DNA of 64,000 bases, taken from assembly GCA_007922195.1 (NCBI GenBank), contig ML682005.1, positions 37,054,259 through 37,118,258 of the forward strand, written 5' to 3'. The first letter of the stretch is position 1. Every line of letters starts with the position of its first letter. Shown one piece after another: positions 10,876 to 23,729 of the stretch. Made by a program: the position numbers and the translations under genes. The notes under the pieces were generated by a model. That model had not been told where the DNA came from. It ran no database searches and saw only the letters and a list, made by a program, of their open reading frames with translations. Origin of the DNA: Podocnemis expansa (Eukaryota; Chordata; Testudines; Podocnemididae).

Positions 10876-11965
10876 GTCAGAATCAGAAGATTAGGGTTGG
10901 AAGGAACCTGAGGTGGTCATCTAGTCCAGCCCCATGTTCAAAGTCAGAACAACCCCCAAACAAATCATCCCAGCCAGGGCTTCTGTCAAGATGCACCTTA
11001 AAATCCTCTTAATGATGGAGATTCTACCACCTCCCTAGGTTATCCATTTCAGTGCTACCCCCTGCAATGAAAAAGTTTTCCCCAATATCCAAGCTAGATT
11101 TCCCCCACTGCAACCTGAGACCACTGCTCCTAGTTCTGTCATCTACCACCACTGAGAACAGCTTAGCTCCATCCTCCTAACAGCTCTCTTTCAGATAGCT
11201 AAAGGCTGCTATCAAATCCTCCCTCTTTATTCTCTTCTGCAGACTAAACAAGCTCTGTTCCCTCAGCTTCTCATCAAAAGTCCTGTCCTGTCCTCCAGTC
11301 TATCACTTCTGTTGCCATCCTCTGGACTCTCTCCAACTTGTCCACATCTTTTCTGTAGTGAGGGGCCCAAAGCTGAACACAACATTCCAAATGTGGCTTC
11401 AATGCCAGATAGAGGGCAATAATGACATCCCTTGACCTGCTGGCAGTGCTCCTATTAATGCAGTCCAATATGCCATTAGTCTTCTTGGCAATAAGGGCAC
11501 ACTGTTGACTCCTATCCAGCTTCTTGTCCACTATAACCCTCAGGTCCTTTTCTGCAGAATTGCTGCATGACCAGTTGGTACCCAGTCCATAGGACTTCAT
11601 AGGATTCTTCCATCCCAAGGGCAGGCCTCTATACTTGTACTTGCTGAATCTCAATTTTTTTTCTTTTTGGGGGGGAGCAGGGGGGAAGTGCAAGGTGCAG
11701 TCTTCCAATTTGTCTGGTCACCCTGTATTCTATCTCCCAGCTTAATGTCATCTGCAAACATTGAGGATGCAGTCCACCCCATCCTCCATATCATTAATGA
11801 AGAAGTCAAACAAAACTGACCCCAGCACCAGCCCCTGGAGCACTCAGCTTGTTATCATTTGCCAGCTAGACAGGGACTCATTGATCACTGCCCACTGAGC
11901 CCGATGATCTAGCCAGCTTTCTAGCCATCTTATAGTCCGTTCATCCAAACCATACTTCAAGCCTC
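10876..11965 (-). pseudogene. CR1 LINE 3' part with ORF2 C-terminus
   Basis: In minus-strand sense the element runs from about 11965 to its 3' end at 10876. It carries KYRGLPLGWKNPM, SSNSAEKDLRVIVD-like and KLDRSQQCALIAKKTNGILD blocks, then HLECCVQLWAPHYRKDVDKL, the end of CR1 ORF2. The 3' UTR includes GGGCTGGACTAGATGACCAC (minus sense) and ends next to AATCTTCTGATTCTGA. Several frame breaks show it is inactive. The segment 11720-11965 continues into sequence that usually precedes this region in related elements. Confidence 0.85.
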
Positions 11966-14900
11966 AGATGTCTCTTGCATGCTATTCTTCTGGTTTACTT
12001 TGGCAAATCACAGGCAGAATCATAGAATGGCGGAAGCAAAGTGTTAGTGATTTTATTTTTGAATCTGGTTCCGTCTTGTGACATATTCGGACATGAATAT
12101 GATTGGATGTTGGCATTTACACCCAGATTTGATGATTTTCAAGTGTCTTCATTTTTAGCCTTTAATATGAAACACAGTGCTTTTCCTATTTTAATAAGTG
12201 CTGTGGGTGGAGTGTCATCCATGACAGTTGCTATTGCAGGTTGGCTTCAGACCTGCAGGACACACGTTCTTTGGTTATGTCATGAGAAGCAAAGCTACCT
12301 CCCCACAGAGATCTGTGAGGTCTCACAGTTTGATACATGAAACCATTTTAGCTGGCCACACTGCAAAATGTTTCATTTTCCCCCAGTCTATACTGCTCTT
12401 TCACCCTTTCACTGCCTGCCAAGGTGGCCCACCTCTGCCAGACACAGAGGAAGTGGGGGCAAGAGTTCAGTCATCAGCTCAATGCCACAGAAATAGCATG
12501 GCAAAGAGCAAAGGACTGTAAACTTTTTCTTTTAATAGGGTCTGAATTACTGTCTTCTGATGCTAAATTGTCAGCTGGTTCCTTTCAGAAGTTTGTTTTG
12601 CTTTTTTAGTTGTTTATTTTTTTTCTTTTGAAGGATGCCCACCACCCAACACATGCACACTTCTTCAATAAATAGTAAGAATTTTGTAGCCAGCATTGAA
12701 ACATATCCTATGTACCCATGTGCTTAATTGTTAACCATAAGGATAATTTGTTGAGCTATAAAAAAAGACAGTAAACTTTAGCAAATTCTGATCTGTAGCT
12801 GAACTTAGTAGAATATATGTAAATAACTCAAGTTTCTTTGCAGGCTCTTTAATAAACATTGAGGTAAATAGGACCCATTCCACTAGCTCAGCCTCGCACA
12901 GGTTCAATATGACCCTCTCATCTTTATGGGGAAAATAACTACCATAGGAAAAAAAACAAAAATATTCATGGGAGTCAAGAAGAATAAAAACAACAGAGGT
13001 AGACAAAGACAGTAAGAAAGAAAAGAAAAACTATTGAAAGCCTGTGCAGACAAGTATGAATCAATTATTCTAAAAAGCAGATGTAAAATGAAGCTGCTTA
13101 AACATATAAGGCACTTCTACATTGTATTCAAATAATGCTGAAATTATAGAGCTGTCATTCGCAGACCTGTCGAGGGTGCCTTTCTTACCACATTATGATT
13201 TAACATTTCTCTTGGAAGGTTGTAGCAATTTTGACATTAGAGTCATTGGACAGGAAAGCCATAAAATGTACATGGAGCACCTCCTCTATTTTCTGTGTGT
13301 GTGGTCTTAAAGAAGGTTCTACAAGTTAATTACGCCACCAGGGGGGGAAAAAAGGGGGAAAAAAAGTGAGCCAGAGGGGAAGAATTTGTAAAAGTGCAGG
13401 AACACTGGTCTCAAAACAGAAAGCAGATTGTGGAACAAATGTAACTGTGAAGATTTAAATAATTTGATGGCACATAATCTAATCTGACATGGCAGCAGGT
13501 TATTTTACAAATTGTGAATTGTTCTGCCCATGAGTATCATAATAAGAGCCTGTTTAAGAGACAACTAAAAAGACATGGATTTTGCTAGAAGAGAATTTTC
13601 AAATGACAGAAATGGAGAACAAGGGAGAAGAGTGCTTCCCAGTTTGAGGACTTACTCATGTGACTACTACCTTGCTTCCTATAAAGGTATTTCCATTTGG
13701 ACTCCCTTTGTTAAAGCTATGTACTAAGTAAATTGTGGACACACCAAATCTAGCAGATAAACTGTGACACCATACTAAGTATCTGCCCCATTATACACAT
13801 ACTTCAGATTCACTTTAAACAGTTACTACAGTTTGCTGAATTCAGGTTTCAACAAACCCTTTCTACTTTAAGTTGTTTGAAAACAGGAATTCTTTGAGCC
13901 CTTCCAGTTGTTAATGAGCCTGTGGAAAAAGGGTCAAGCATGTTCTAGTAACAGTGGACACATTGCATTGCACACCAGGACTCAGAAGTATTTTATTCAA
14001 CTTGCAAATTGATTGGGGAATGATATAGTTGCTTGGCTAGTGATCAGCTCAGCCTGCTCTAAACAGCACAGCTTGTTTTTATAGTATGCTAGGTGAGCTC
14101 TTTACTTGTCTAGGAATTGTTGTTCAATGAAGAGCTGGTTTACAGATAAAAGGTGGCACTGTCAGGCATTCTGAATAGTTCAGAGCTAATTGCTGACCTT
14201 AAGAGTCCCAATTATCTGCTACCAGCTCAGTGAGGCAGCCCATGGGACCCGTCCTTTCTTACCCACCCCCCTACACACATACATTGAAACTCTCATTGCA
14301 CTGCTACCTTGGCTACAAGCTTTGTAGTTACCTTTCAACAGATCAAAGGTTTATTAGGAAGAACGACTGCTGAACTCTCTGTCGACAGGAACATATACCT
14401 ATACGCATGTATATGACTAAAAGACTTGAACAGCAGACTCTGATGAATTAGAACCAAATGCAATATATTTAAGGGAGGGGAGGAGGAAGGGGTATTTTCA
14501 ATCTGATTCCCTGATTGTTATAATTTGATGAGATAATCCTAACCATTTAGGTCTAATAAACTCACAAATCATGCACAATGGCTGCATTAAATCTATTGTC
14601 GCTAGCAGTAACACTATAAGCAAAGGCTTGCAGACTCTCCTTACAGTATTTGTTTTTATTCACTCAGCCTCTTATCCCACATCAGCTGCCATCTGGACAA
14701 AATTGAGAAATCATGACACCTGCCTGAAGAATAAGATGCTGATCAGATGGAATTGGGGGGGGGGGCTTTATCTTGAGAACAGACATTTGAACTGTTGGTA
14801 ACACAATCACTTAAAAGGTTTGTAAATTATGTGCCTTCAGAGCAGCATATGGCTCATGTGAAATATGGATTTGTGAACTTTTCACTAAATTTAGGACTCA

Positions 14901-15045
14901 AATGCTATTATATTAGTTGTTATATAAACATGTGTAATAAATAAAACTTCATACATGCAGAGAATAAAAATAAAGGAAGTCATTGGTACCTTTTTTAATA
15001 ATAATAATAAATCATTTGTCCTCATATAGCAACATATCCAACTCA
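11966..15045. other. No gene seen; simple repeats only
   Basis: Contains an 11-G run (14755-14765), a (TAA)n tract (about 14995-15011) and purine-rich stretches near 13335-13370. No ORF shows a known domain. The 99-aa and 97-aa frames at 12041-12521 overlap in different frames and lack coding-like features. Confidence 0.5.
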
Positions 15046-15049
15046 ATTT

Positions 15050-15390
15050 ACAGAGCGGTAGCCATGTTAGCGCACGTACAACAAAAACGAGAGTCCTTTG
15101 GCACCTTAAAGACTAAAACATTTCTTCAGACGTAAGCTTTCGTGGGCTCCAACCCGCTTCGTTAGATGGATGAAGTGGAAATTACAGTTGTGAGGTGTAT
15201 ATACACATGCCAGGATGAAGGAGGGCAAGTGGGGGAAGAGTGTGGGTGTGTGTGAGCGCACGCGCACACACCTCTCAACTGTAGTTTTCACTTCCTGCAT
15301 CTGACAAAGTGGGTTGGAGCCCACAAAGCCTTATGCCTGAAGAAATTTTTTAGTCTTTAAGGTGCCACAGAACTCTCATTGGTTTTGATG
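15050..15390. mobile_element. Old Penelope-like fold-back (GGGTTGGAGCCC variant)
   Basis: Left arm (inverse orientation) has GGCACCTTAAAGACTAAAAC and GCTTTCGTGGGCTCC; the right arm repeats them in sense (GACAAAGTGGGTTGGAGCCC, TCTTTAAGGTGCCACAG). Both arms carry a decayed hammerhead: the left reads CTAACGA in place of CTGANGA, and the right reads CTGACAA with the GAAA lost. Stem II is GTGGG/CCCAC with a different loop from the younger copies, so this is a separate subfamily, shared with 59009-59835. No clear duplication found. Confidence 0.7.
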
Positions 15391-15485
15391 TCCATATCAG
15401 TTTAACTCAAATATCTTGAAGTGCTGTACAGTACAATAATGAGAAGGCAGTTATGGGAATTTAGGACTCATAAGCACATAAGAAC

Positions 15486-15899
15486 GTGGAGTTCCCTGTG
15501 ACCCATAGCCGCCTCTGCTACCTAGAGCGGTGGTATGCGAGTCCTCCTCCATTCTCACTGAGACAGAAGGAGCAACATGAGCCCTCTGTTGTTTGGGAGC
15601 AGAAGAGATCATGTAGCCTCAACTGGAAAGATTACCTTTACCAGCCAGGATGTAGCTATAGGGGTATGTACAACAGGCACACCACACTTTCTATTGTTGC
15701 ACTCAATGGATCATTTCAGTGTGGTGTTGTCAGGGATCCAGACAATGAATCATGGATTAAAGCAACACTGAGGTGCATGGGACCATTCATGCTGCTCATA
15801 GCTATTGCTTCAGTATGTCTGCAGGCTCAGTTAGATGTCACTGCATTAGTAAGTCACAAGATACAAAGTCAAGCTTATTTTTTCAGCCAGCAAGGCTAG
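15486..15899 (+). other. Unrecognised 137-codon open frame
   Basis: This is one of the longest uninterrupted frames in AT-rich DNA here. It reads cysteine- and tryptophan-containing sequence (PGCSYRGMYNRHTTLSIVAL, then PDNESWIKATLRC and a hydrophobic tract). I do not recognise a family. A distant resemblance to the region before the catalytic core of Harbinger transposases (YNRKG-then-SIxL pattern) is only a thought. There is no upstream promoter-like context, no splice evidence and no neighbouring coding fragment. It may be a chance ORF. Confidence 0.15.
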
Positions 15900-17626
15900 A
15901 AGCTTGCTTAAAAAAATATAAAATAAAAGGCTAACATTCTGACCTAACGTGACTGCATGAGCTGGTGCCCTAGGCATGAGTGTATCATATTATCTTTTTA
16001 ATCCAAAGCTGGTTCATTAAGAACAATAAATACTATAGGGCCAGTGGCATGGCTGGGTGAACTGTGCCAAACGAATTAAATAACTGCCTTCAAGAGCCCA
16101 CAAGAAGTCAGGAGAAAGGTTAAAAATTGTACTTGTGAGTCTCGACGGTCAGATCTTGCTCTAGCCTCTATACTGCACTGTTTTTCTCCTACCTGGAAAT
16201 AATCAAAATAAACCTAATGCATAGTATGAGAATCACTCAACAATCCTAAAATTAAGATAATGCTGCATGTTACAGATTCACTGCTGTCAATAGGAAGGGA
16301 TGTGAAGAATAACTTTTGCAGCAATTAAATTGATGTTTTTAGGTAGGCAGGCAGAAATCTATATCTTCAAGTAAATGCAGCATGCACTGGGTCAAATGTT
16401 TAAAAAGTCCTCTAAAAATATAGCAGTAAAATGTATAAGCAGTTGTCCACTTGCACATCATTTGCATGTGCAGAATACACTTACGCACACAATAACTTTT
16501 TATATGCGTGACAGCTGCCATCTTGGCCAACACACCAAATACTGAAACAGCAACCACCAGGAATAACAGCATGAGCTGCTATAAGAACTTCTATCCTCTT
16601 GGATTGAACACAAAAGGGAATGTGCAATGTACCTGACCCATGGCGTACCTACTTCCTCTAATTAAAAGAAGTTCATTCAAAGCATCTGAAGCCCACAACA
16701 ATTTGACTCTCAGAAGAGACTCTCCCCACAGTTGTATGATGGCCTCCATGGGCAGTTAGTAATGTAAGTGGAGGAAGGCAAAGCCCTTCCTACCCCCCAT
16801 CCTTTCCCTGCCTTCCCCCACCTCCCTCCTCAGAAGGCATGAAGCATGCCAAAGCATCTTTCCCAACTCTTTTTGCTTGCAGCTTGCTGCAGAGGCAATA
16901 GCAAAACTGTGAGCCTCACAGCACTTTAGATCTTTGAAAAAAAAAATCAGTTTGTGGCTGCAACAAGAAAAACTCATTAGAATCTGTGCCTAGTCTGAAA
17001 ATGTTGACAGTTCCACCATCGTCTGCCTCTCACCTGCACATTAATATATTAAAAAGGCAGGTGCAAGCTATTTGTGACACCAGTAGACACAGAACAATAG
17101 CAACCCATAGGTCTGTTATATTGTGAACGGGTTTCTAGCCAAATCCAGGGTTGCACTTTTCTAAGACCTGCTTTTTTCTCTTCTCAGGAACTGCTGGCCC
17201 TTTGATACAATGCTTCCCCTCATCAAGCAGTTATACCTATGTGCACTGTCTGTGGTGTACATCCAACTACCCCTAGTAAATAATTCCATCTTTTAGCTCA
17301 TCTACCTTTCTTATATTTCCGAAGGGGCAAGAATCTCAGATTCCACAAATTTCATTAAAGTTTGGTGTTTACTCTCTTAAATCCTTATAGCTACACACTA
17401 GATCTAAGCCATCTTCAATTTCATCCCCCTCCCCCCATTTGTTAATAATAATACACATATACTTTCTCTCAACTACTCTCCTTCTTGACATTTTTCAAAT
17501 GTTCATCTTACACTGTAGTTCAGCTCATTTATGATAATAGTGAAAAGTGATCAAATTACAGCACATAATCTGACAATTTCTTTCATGACTGAAAGATCTG
17601 AAAAAAAAAAAACATGCCCAAGAATA
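15900..17626. other. No gene seen
   Basis: AT-rich DNA without recognisable repeats or coding signal; short A-rich runs only. Confidence 0.5.
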
Positions 17627-17831
17627 ATCTATAGCAGTGGTTTTCAAACTGTTTTTCCTTGCGACCCAGCTGAAAAATATCATTGATGCCCAAAACCCCC
17701 CAGTTACATCCTTGAGCAATGCAGTCCAGTTTTTTGGTGGTGGCAGCAGGTGGTACCACAATTCAGAACCTTAGGGTCTGTGACCCAGTATTTGGTCTTG
17801 ACCTTAAGTTTGAAAAACCACCAAACTAGAG
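17627..17831. mobile_element. hAT MITE (CAGTGGTTTTCAAACT family)
   Basis: The body is 17635-17823 (189 bp), beginning CAGTGGTTTTCAAACT and ending AGTTTGAAAAACCACC(A). The internal GCGACCC near the left end is typical of this hAT MITE type. Flanks ATCTATAG and AACTAGAG match at 6 of 8 bases. Confidence 0.75.
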
Positions 17832-18053
17832 ATCATGCAGCCATTGTCTGCTCCTCTAATAATGGAAGCCACTTCCAGTCAGGACATGCTGCATTCCCAG
17901 TACCATTAGTTCCAAGACCTATGACTTTGTTTTTAAACAGTTATAAAACCATAGACTACAAAATAGATTCCAAAACCTTTTTAAAAATGCTATATATCTG
18001 ACTGAAATTAGTTCTAAACTTAGACCAGGAACCTGTGCAGTGTTTTCAACACG

Positions 18054-18528
18054 AATGGGCATCACTGGTGCTAGGCACATAGGGCATTAGTCCCAAATCC
18101 CAGCACCAGGGCTCCAAGTCTGGCCAGGGACCTGGGGCCAGGCCACCAACCAGTGGCACCAGGAGCCCAGCACCAACCCTGATCCCACCAGGGACCTGGG
18201 TCCAAGCTGCCGGCCAGCTGGTGATTCCATAAGACCACTCCTGTCCAGGAACCCCGGTGCCTACTCAAAACCCTGGGCCTCTGGCAAGCACCAGCAAGAG
18301 GCCAGCTGCTGCAGGAACCCAATCCTACCCCTGACTGGGGAAACAGGGCCAGGCTGCCAGCTGGTGGCGTCAGGAGTCTGATCCAGCTCCCAGAAGCAGG
18401 ATCCAGCCACCACCCAGACTGTGGACCTGGAGCCAGATTGGGCTGGGATGTAACTGGGATGGTGTGGTGCGGTCGCAGGGGTCCTGAGCCCAGGACCTGA
18501 ACCTTTCAGGGGGGCACCGACACCCCTG
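18054..18528. mobile_element. GC-rich hAT-like element related to 2633-2975
   Basis: The left end (GGGCATCACTGGTGCTAGGC) matches the left end of the 2633 element (GGGCATTGCTGGTGCTGGGC). The right end is CACCGACACCCCTG. The interior has repeated CCAGGGACCTGGG phrases at about 18130 and 18189, a looser version of the minisatellite. Flanking 8-mers do not match convincingly. The ORFs inside are products of GC content. Confidence 0.55.
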
Positions 18529-21500
18529 GCAATGAACATTAGAGCAATTATTAGGACACAAAGTGAAATTAATTACCAGTAGAACTGATTTTTCCCGTTG
18601 TCTATATACTTAGAGAAATGCAGACAAGAAAGCACATAAGTAGTTACCAACTGCATTAAACTTTACTTTTTTTTTTTCTTTTATAGTGGCCTAAATTAGT
18701 GTTATCTGCTAGTGAAATTTGGGACTGGGAATCTTTTGCTGTATTATTTCCTAATTGGTCTAAACTTATACAAATATAAAATATGGTTTAATTGGGGTTT
18801 TTTTCCCCTTTATATAGGGATTAGGTACAGTACTCATGTCAGCTAAATTCTAATTTATACTTGCAAAAAAAAAAAAGACAAAGAAACAAACAAAGAACCC
18901 CCACACAATACCTAGAGGCTTCAGGTGCCTAAGTAGTCCCTGGAATCATGATTAAAGTTGCCCCACCCTAGGGTTCTGTAGATGTCCTTTCAGAAGTGGA
19001 ACAAGTGTTTCCCTTATTTCTGCTTGGGTTGGACTGGCCCACCCATGATTCATGTGAGTTGGTGAGCTGGCTACAGGGGGAAGAAGGGTCCAACGGTTGG
19101 TCAGGCCAGCTGGAAGGAGGCTCCAGTGGCTGGGTCAGACTAGCCAGCCTGGGAACAGGGTGGGTTCAGACAATACAGTGCTGGGGCATGAGCTCTGGGG
19201 GCACTTGGGCCACCCCTCACTGGTTCTGGGGTACTCCAGCACTGCAGTCACCTCGCAGATCTGGCTGGTAGCGGCTGGTGCTCAGAGTCAGGACACTCAT
19301 CAGGGCAGCTCTGTGACAGGAGGCAGCCAGAAGGGGCAGGACTGTAGTTCATAAACCACCATAGTGGCTGCCCCTGCCCCCAGATTAAAGGATCAAACTC
19401 CGCTTCTTCCTCCCCACTCAAGCTCAGTGGGCCCATGCCTGAGTGGTATGGGTTTGGGAACCCATGTGCCAAATCTTCTTCCTACAGGGCAACACCCCTG
19501 GCACCAGGGCTAACAGGAATGTGTGTGAGCATTCAGCTCAGGCTCAGGACAGATGGAGGTTGTCCAGTTTTCCTACCAGGTCTTTCTGCTGGGATATGAA
19601 GCCTTCACCCCAGCAAACCTCCTATCAAATGGCTATCTGCACCCCTCGTTCCTCCTGCCCAAACTTCCTGTGTCACTCCACACTTCCTGGGGAGGTCTGT
19701 TTAATGTAACCCTCCCCCACCCTCATGTTTGGATCTGTAGGTCCGGTTACTGCCTCAGTCAGCCAGAAGGGAAGGAACAGGCTGAGTGAGTCATCCTATT
19801 GCGGCCCTCATCCCATGCCAACCCAGTTTGCCTCTGGAGGTGCATGTAGGCTGCAGCTCATGCTTGGACAAGAATGGGAAGGCTAGGTAGGTGGCAAGAG
19901 AAGGAGAGGGAAGGCAGACACCCATGCAGCAGCTGTGGTGATGGGACTGGGGCAGGATTTGAGGATAGGGTGGGACCTGGGGCAGAACAGGCAGGCCAGG
20001 AAGCTTGCCTTGCCCAGGGAAAGCTTCACCAACTGTCTACGACGGCCTCCATCTTTGGCTAACACATTGGGGATTGACTGAGAACCTCCAGACCTATAAG
20101 CAGGAGCTTCTTGTGCTGTAACACACTCTTATTCCATGTGGATTGCCCCAACAGAGACATGTCACCCACCCATTAGTAGTAGGTTTTACAAAAACAAGTA
20201 TGCATCTTGCAAGTGTTTCATGCACAGTTTTAGTGACCCTTTACAATATTTGGTTATTATGTTTCCAACACAATATGAGTGCATTCCTTTACACTGCTAA
20301 CTGGGGGGTTGAATCCCAAGACAAATACAATATTATTGCTCTTCCTGACTCCCAATGGCTCTTGTTGTTGTGAAAGCACTTCCAGATTCCATGTTTTTAT
20401 CTGATATAGAAAAGCTGTTCAGGTGTTATTTTGAGGCTGGCATAAATAAATAAGTCTCCCACTACCTTGCAGGTTTAGGAATGCTTTCTGGAAGTCAGCT
20501 TCATGATGGGAAGGCTCCTGGAGCCTTGTCTCTCCTCCTCCCAACCAGAAACGGGGGTGTGGAAGGAAGAGAAATATTCCATTTTAATTGCCTTTTTATT
20601 TTCCTTTTATAGCCATGTTTAAATCCTGAGTTATAAGAAGCCATTCAAAGCCTCTTTAGTTTACCATTTTAAAATATATCTCCCCTAAAGCCAAATGAAA
20701 AAATACTGTTAGTGGGGCTTTGTGACTCCTGCAAAGTTCTCTACAAATTAAGGAACTTTGAAAAAATGGCAGCTGCCCAGGTCCCAAGAAAGAAAAAATT
20801 AAACAATAATGGCTCATCGACTTGCTCCTGAGAAGATAAAGTACTTATGAATGAGACCCTTTCATATGCTCTGGTTTGTGACCAGAGTCTACAATTGCCA
20901 AAATTCTCAGAAAGTACCCTGATTAGCAAGAGAAGCTCTGATTAAATGAGTTCTACGATTTTCTATTGAATCCCCATACTCCCTTCAACCTGCTTTCATA
21001 CAATATGCCATCTGCTTTTGTCATACCACTATCACTCCCACTTATAACTGGTGCCATAAAAACATCACATTCGTGCAGATCAGCTCATTGTGCTAAGTTC
21101 AAGAAAGGACAGCAGGGTAGAGATGACAGCAACTTCCCTTCAGCTTTGTTTCAGATGCCATGCAGGCTGCCTTTTTTTTTTGGTTCTTCATGACAGACAC
21201 AGAGTCTCGTGCCTTCATTGTAGTATGGATCCCATCCCACTCTCTTCTGGGGCCTTATACAACATCTAGTGAGCTCATTGGGAGTTTTTCCATTGACTTC
21301 AATAAATGCTATTACCATGGCCAATTTCTTTGCTACCCATAGTACTGAGGAAAAGGGGTTAGGGTTCATGGCCATGAAAAGCAAACATCAGTTTCTCTTA
21401 GTACTTGCCTAGGATGTAGATACATGGATGTCATACTATACATTGATTTGAAATGGATTTCTAGGGGCCTTAGATTAGAGTTATGGTGGTACTCTATTTG

Positions 21501-23176
21501 TAATACAACTATAAAAAGAGATTTCTGTAAATGACGATCATCTGTGCAGTCAGGATTCTGGAGCCTTGCTGTAAGTGGATAGCGCTAAATGAGATCAGAG
21601 TGACAGCCCAGAAGAAGAAAAAAGGAATCCTCTTCTAGTGACAACATCAACAGTTATCCAAATACAGCATTGAATGTCTCTAAGGTATACAAGCTACTAG
21701 GCTAACAATGGGAATCTAAGTGGCTCTTCTGACTCAGTTTCCTTGGAACAGAAAATTATATTAATTGCAATTCATTTAAAAAGTATTTATTGACTTTAAT
21801 ACTTGATCAGTCCAATGTTTATTTTAAGGAAATGAAAAGAGACTAAGTTTCTTCAATTTAAATTTCATGTTCTTGCTTCTATTCACATAGATACCTTATT
21901 TTTCATTGGTGCAAAATCTGTAAGAGTTTAAAATACCACCTTTCCTAACTTCATTTTCCCTATTCACATCTGGTTTCAGAAATACCTCTTAACACCTCAA
22001 AGGCAATTAATGATAAGAGAGAAACAACTCGTGTCTCCATTTCAGTAGTATAAGGGCTGGTTTAAACCACCAGCCTCAGAAGAGAAACAACTTTAAAGTT
22101 AAAACATGCTTATTTTTATGAGAAATTACACACTTGATATTTTTGTTTAAAAATTTTCAGCTATTTTATAAAACAGACCATATCTCAAGTAGCTTAAGTA
22201 TGATGACTACTCACCCTTCAGTGTTTTGCCTCATTTCCATCTCAGTTTTGTGAATTTCTGGGCTACAACTGCACTCATGGGGCAAAATGCACCAAGTCCA
22301 GTATAAACATCTGGGAGAGATGCGGTGCTGGACAGTTTTCCAGAAGAGTTTGCTGAGGAAGAAAAGTGGCCATGCTCACCCCGTGACATGGTGTCAACTC
22401 TTACGACCCTGCATACCAGCACTGCTGATTCATTCTAGCAACTGGACTAGATGGATCCTGATAACGTCAAACTAAAATCATAAAAAGCTGCTGGAATGTC
22501 TTAGTATTAGAGACAAGAAGAAGGAATTCCTGTAGCTGCCAAAATAGCCAGCTCATGGTGAAGTTTATATGTGCTATAATTTAAAACAAGAGCAAAGGAA
22601 AAAAACAAATGGAAGATATGTAGGGAGAACATTCAATGTGTATGCTTGAGTTAGGTAAAAGTTGAGAATATAATCTGCTTGTATCACCCTCTGGTGCTGG
22701 AACTGATGTGGTACGAGCATACCCATAAAATTGGGCTTTCCTAACCAAGAAAGGCCATGATATGGGAGACCAGGAATGCATTAGCTCAGGGCATCCCTAA
22801 CTTTCTCTACTCAACAATTCTTTAAGGAGCCCCTGGGGGAATTGAAGACTGCCAGCTCCCTTTAGAATAGTTGTGGAAGAGTGGCAGGTGGAGAGAAGGG
22901 GGTGCATTGGATCAGCGTTCACATCACACCCCCTGTCAGTACCTGGCTAACCCCTGGGAAGCTAACGATCCAACTTAGCAGACCAAATTCAGCGAATCCC
23001 AGTCACTTGCAAGTCCTTACCCATGACATGTTGCCATCCCCTGGCTTTTCAGTCATTGGCTCAGGTTTTAATAGGCTTACAAATCAGTGTCTTAAGTTGG
23101 ACAGCATCCAGGGCAACACAATCAGTGCAGAGGATTCCTGCTTCTTCCAGGGGTGAATCCATCTCATACACACACA
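18529..23176. other. No gene seen; GC-rich island 19000-20060 unassigned
   Basis: 19000-20060 is markedly GC-rich (GGCCAGC and CTGGG phrases) and gives many overlapping ORFs in several frames, none with a known motif. I could not find terminal repeats, so it is left unclassified. The rest is AT-rich. A small hAT-like start (CAGGGCATCCCTAACTTT) appears near 22789 without a matching end. Confidence 0.4.
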
Positions 23177-23729
23177 CACACCCTCTGGGCCAGATTAATG
23201 GGGCCTGGGCTGCCCATCACTGTGCCTCCCCTGCATGGGACCCTAGCCCCTGACCACAGCAGCCTGCAAGTGGGCTGGCATGGGGGTAGGCTTGGGGCCA
23301 GAGGCCACTCTCTGTGGTGCTTCTGCCCTGGCCTTGGTCTCCCACAAAGGATGGGACAGGCTGGCACAGCCCTCCAGGACCACGGGCCCTGGACAGCCAC
23401 ACTGGAGGCCATACCGCATGCCAGACAGCCCCAACCCTTGAGCGGAGAGAACACACACTGCCACCAGCCCACACTGCCCCCAGGGGCAGACCAGCCAGCC
23501 TGGGTGTGAGGTGGGAGTCTATAGAGCCCAGCCTCTGGCCCCAGAGACCTGCCCACCCCTAGAGCTAGCATGGCCTTCCCAGAGATGCCCCAGCACTGTC
23601 CCAGGCTGAGCATGGTGGTGGGTGGATCATGCAGGGTCCTTAGGGGCTAAAACTTGGTGCCCCCCTTTAAACCACAGCCTGGGACTTCAGTCCCTAAAGC
23701 CCCTGCATTAATCTGGCCCTGCATACCCC
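23177..23729. mobile_element. GC-rich non-autonomous hAT-like element
   Basis: The body is 23185-23721 (537 bp). It begins CTGGGCCAGATTAATG and ends CATTAATCTGGCCCTG, a 16-bp inverted pair with one mismatch. Flanks CACACCCT (inside a CA repeat) and CATACCCC match at 6 of 8 bases. The interior is GC-rich with open frames on both strands but no recognisable domain. Confidence 0.65.
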
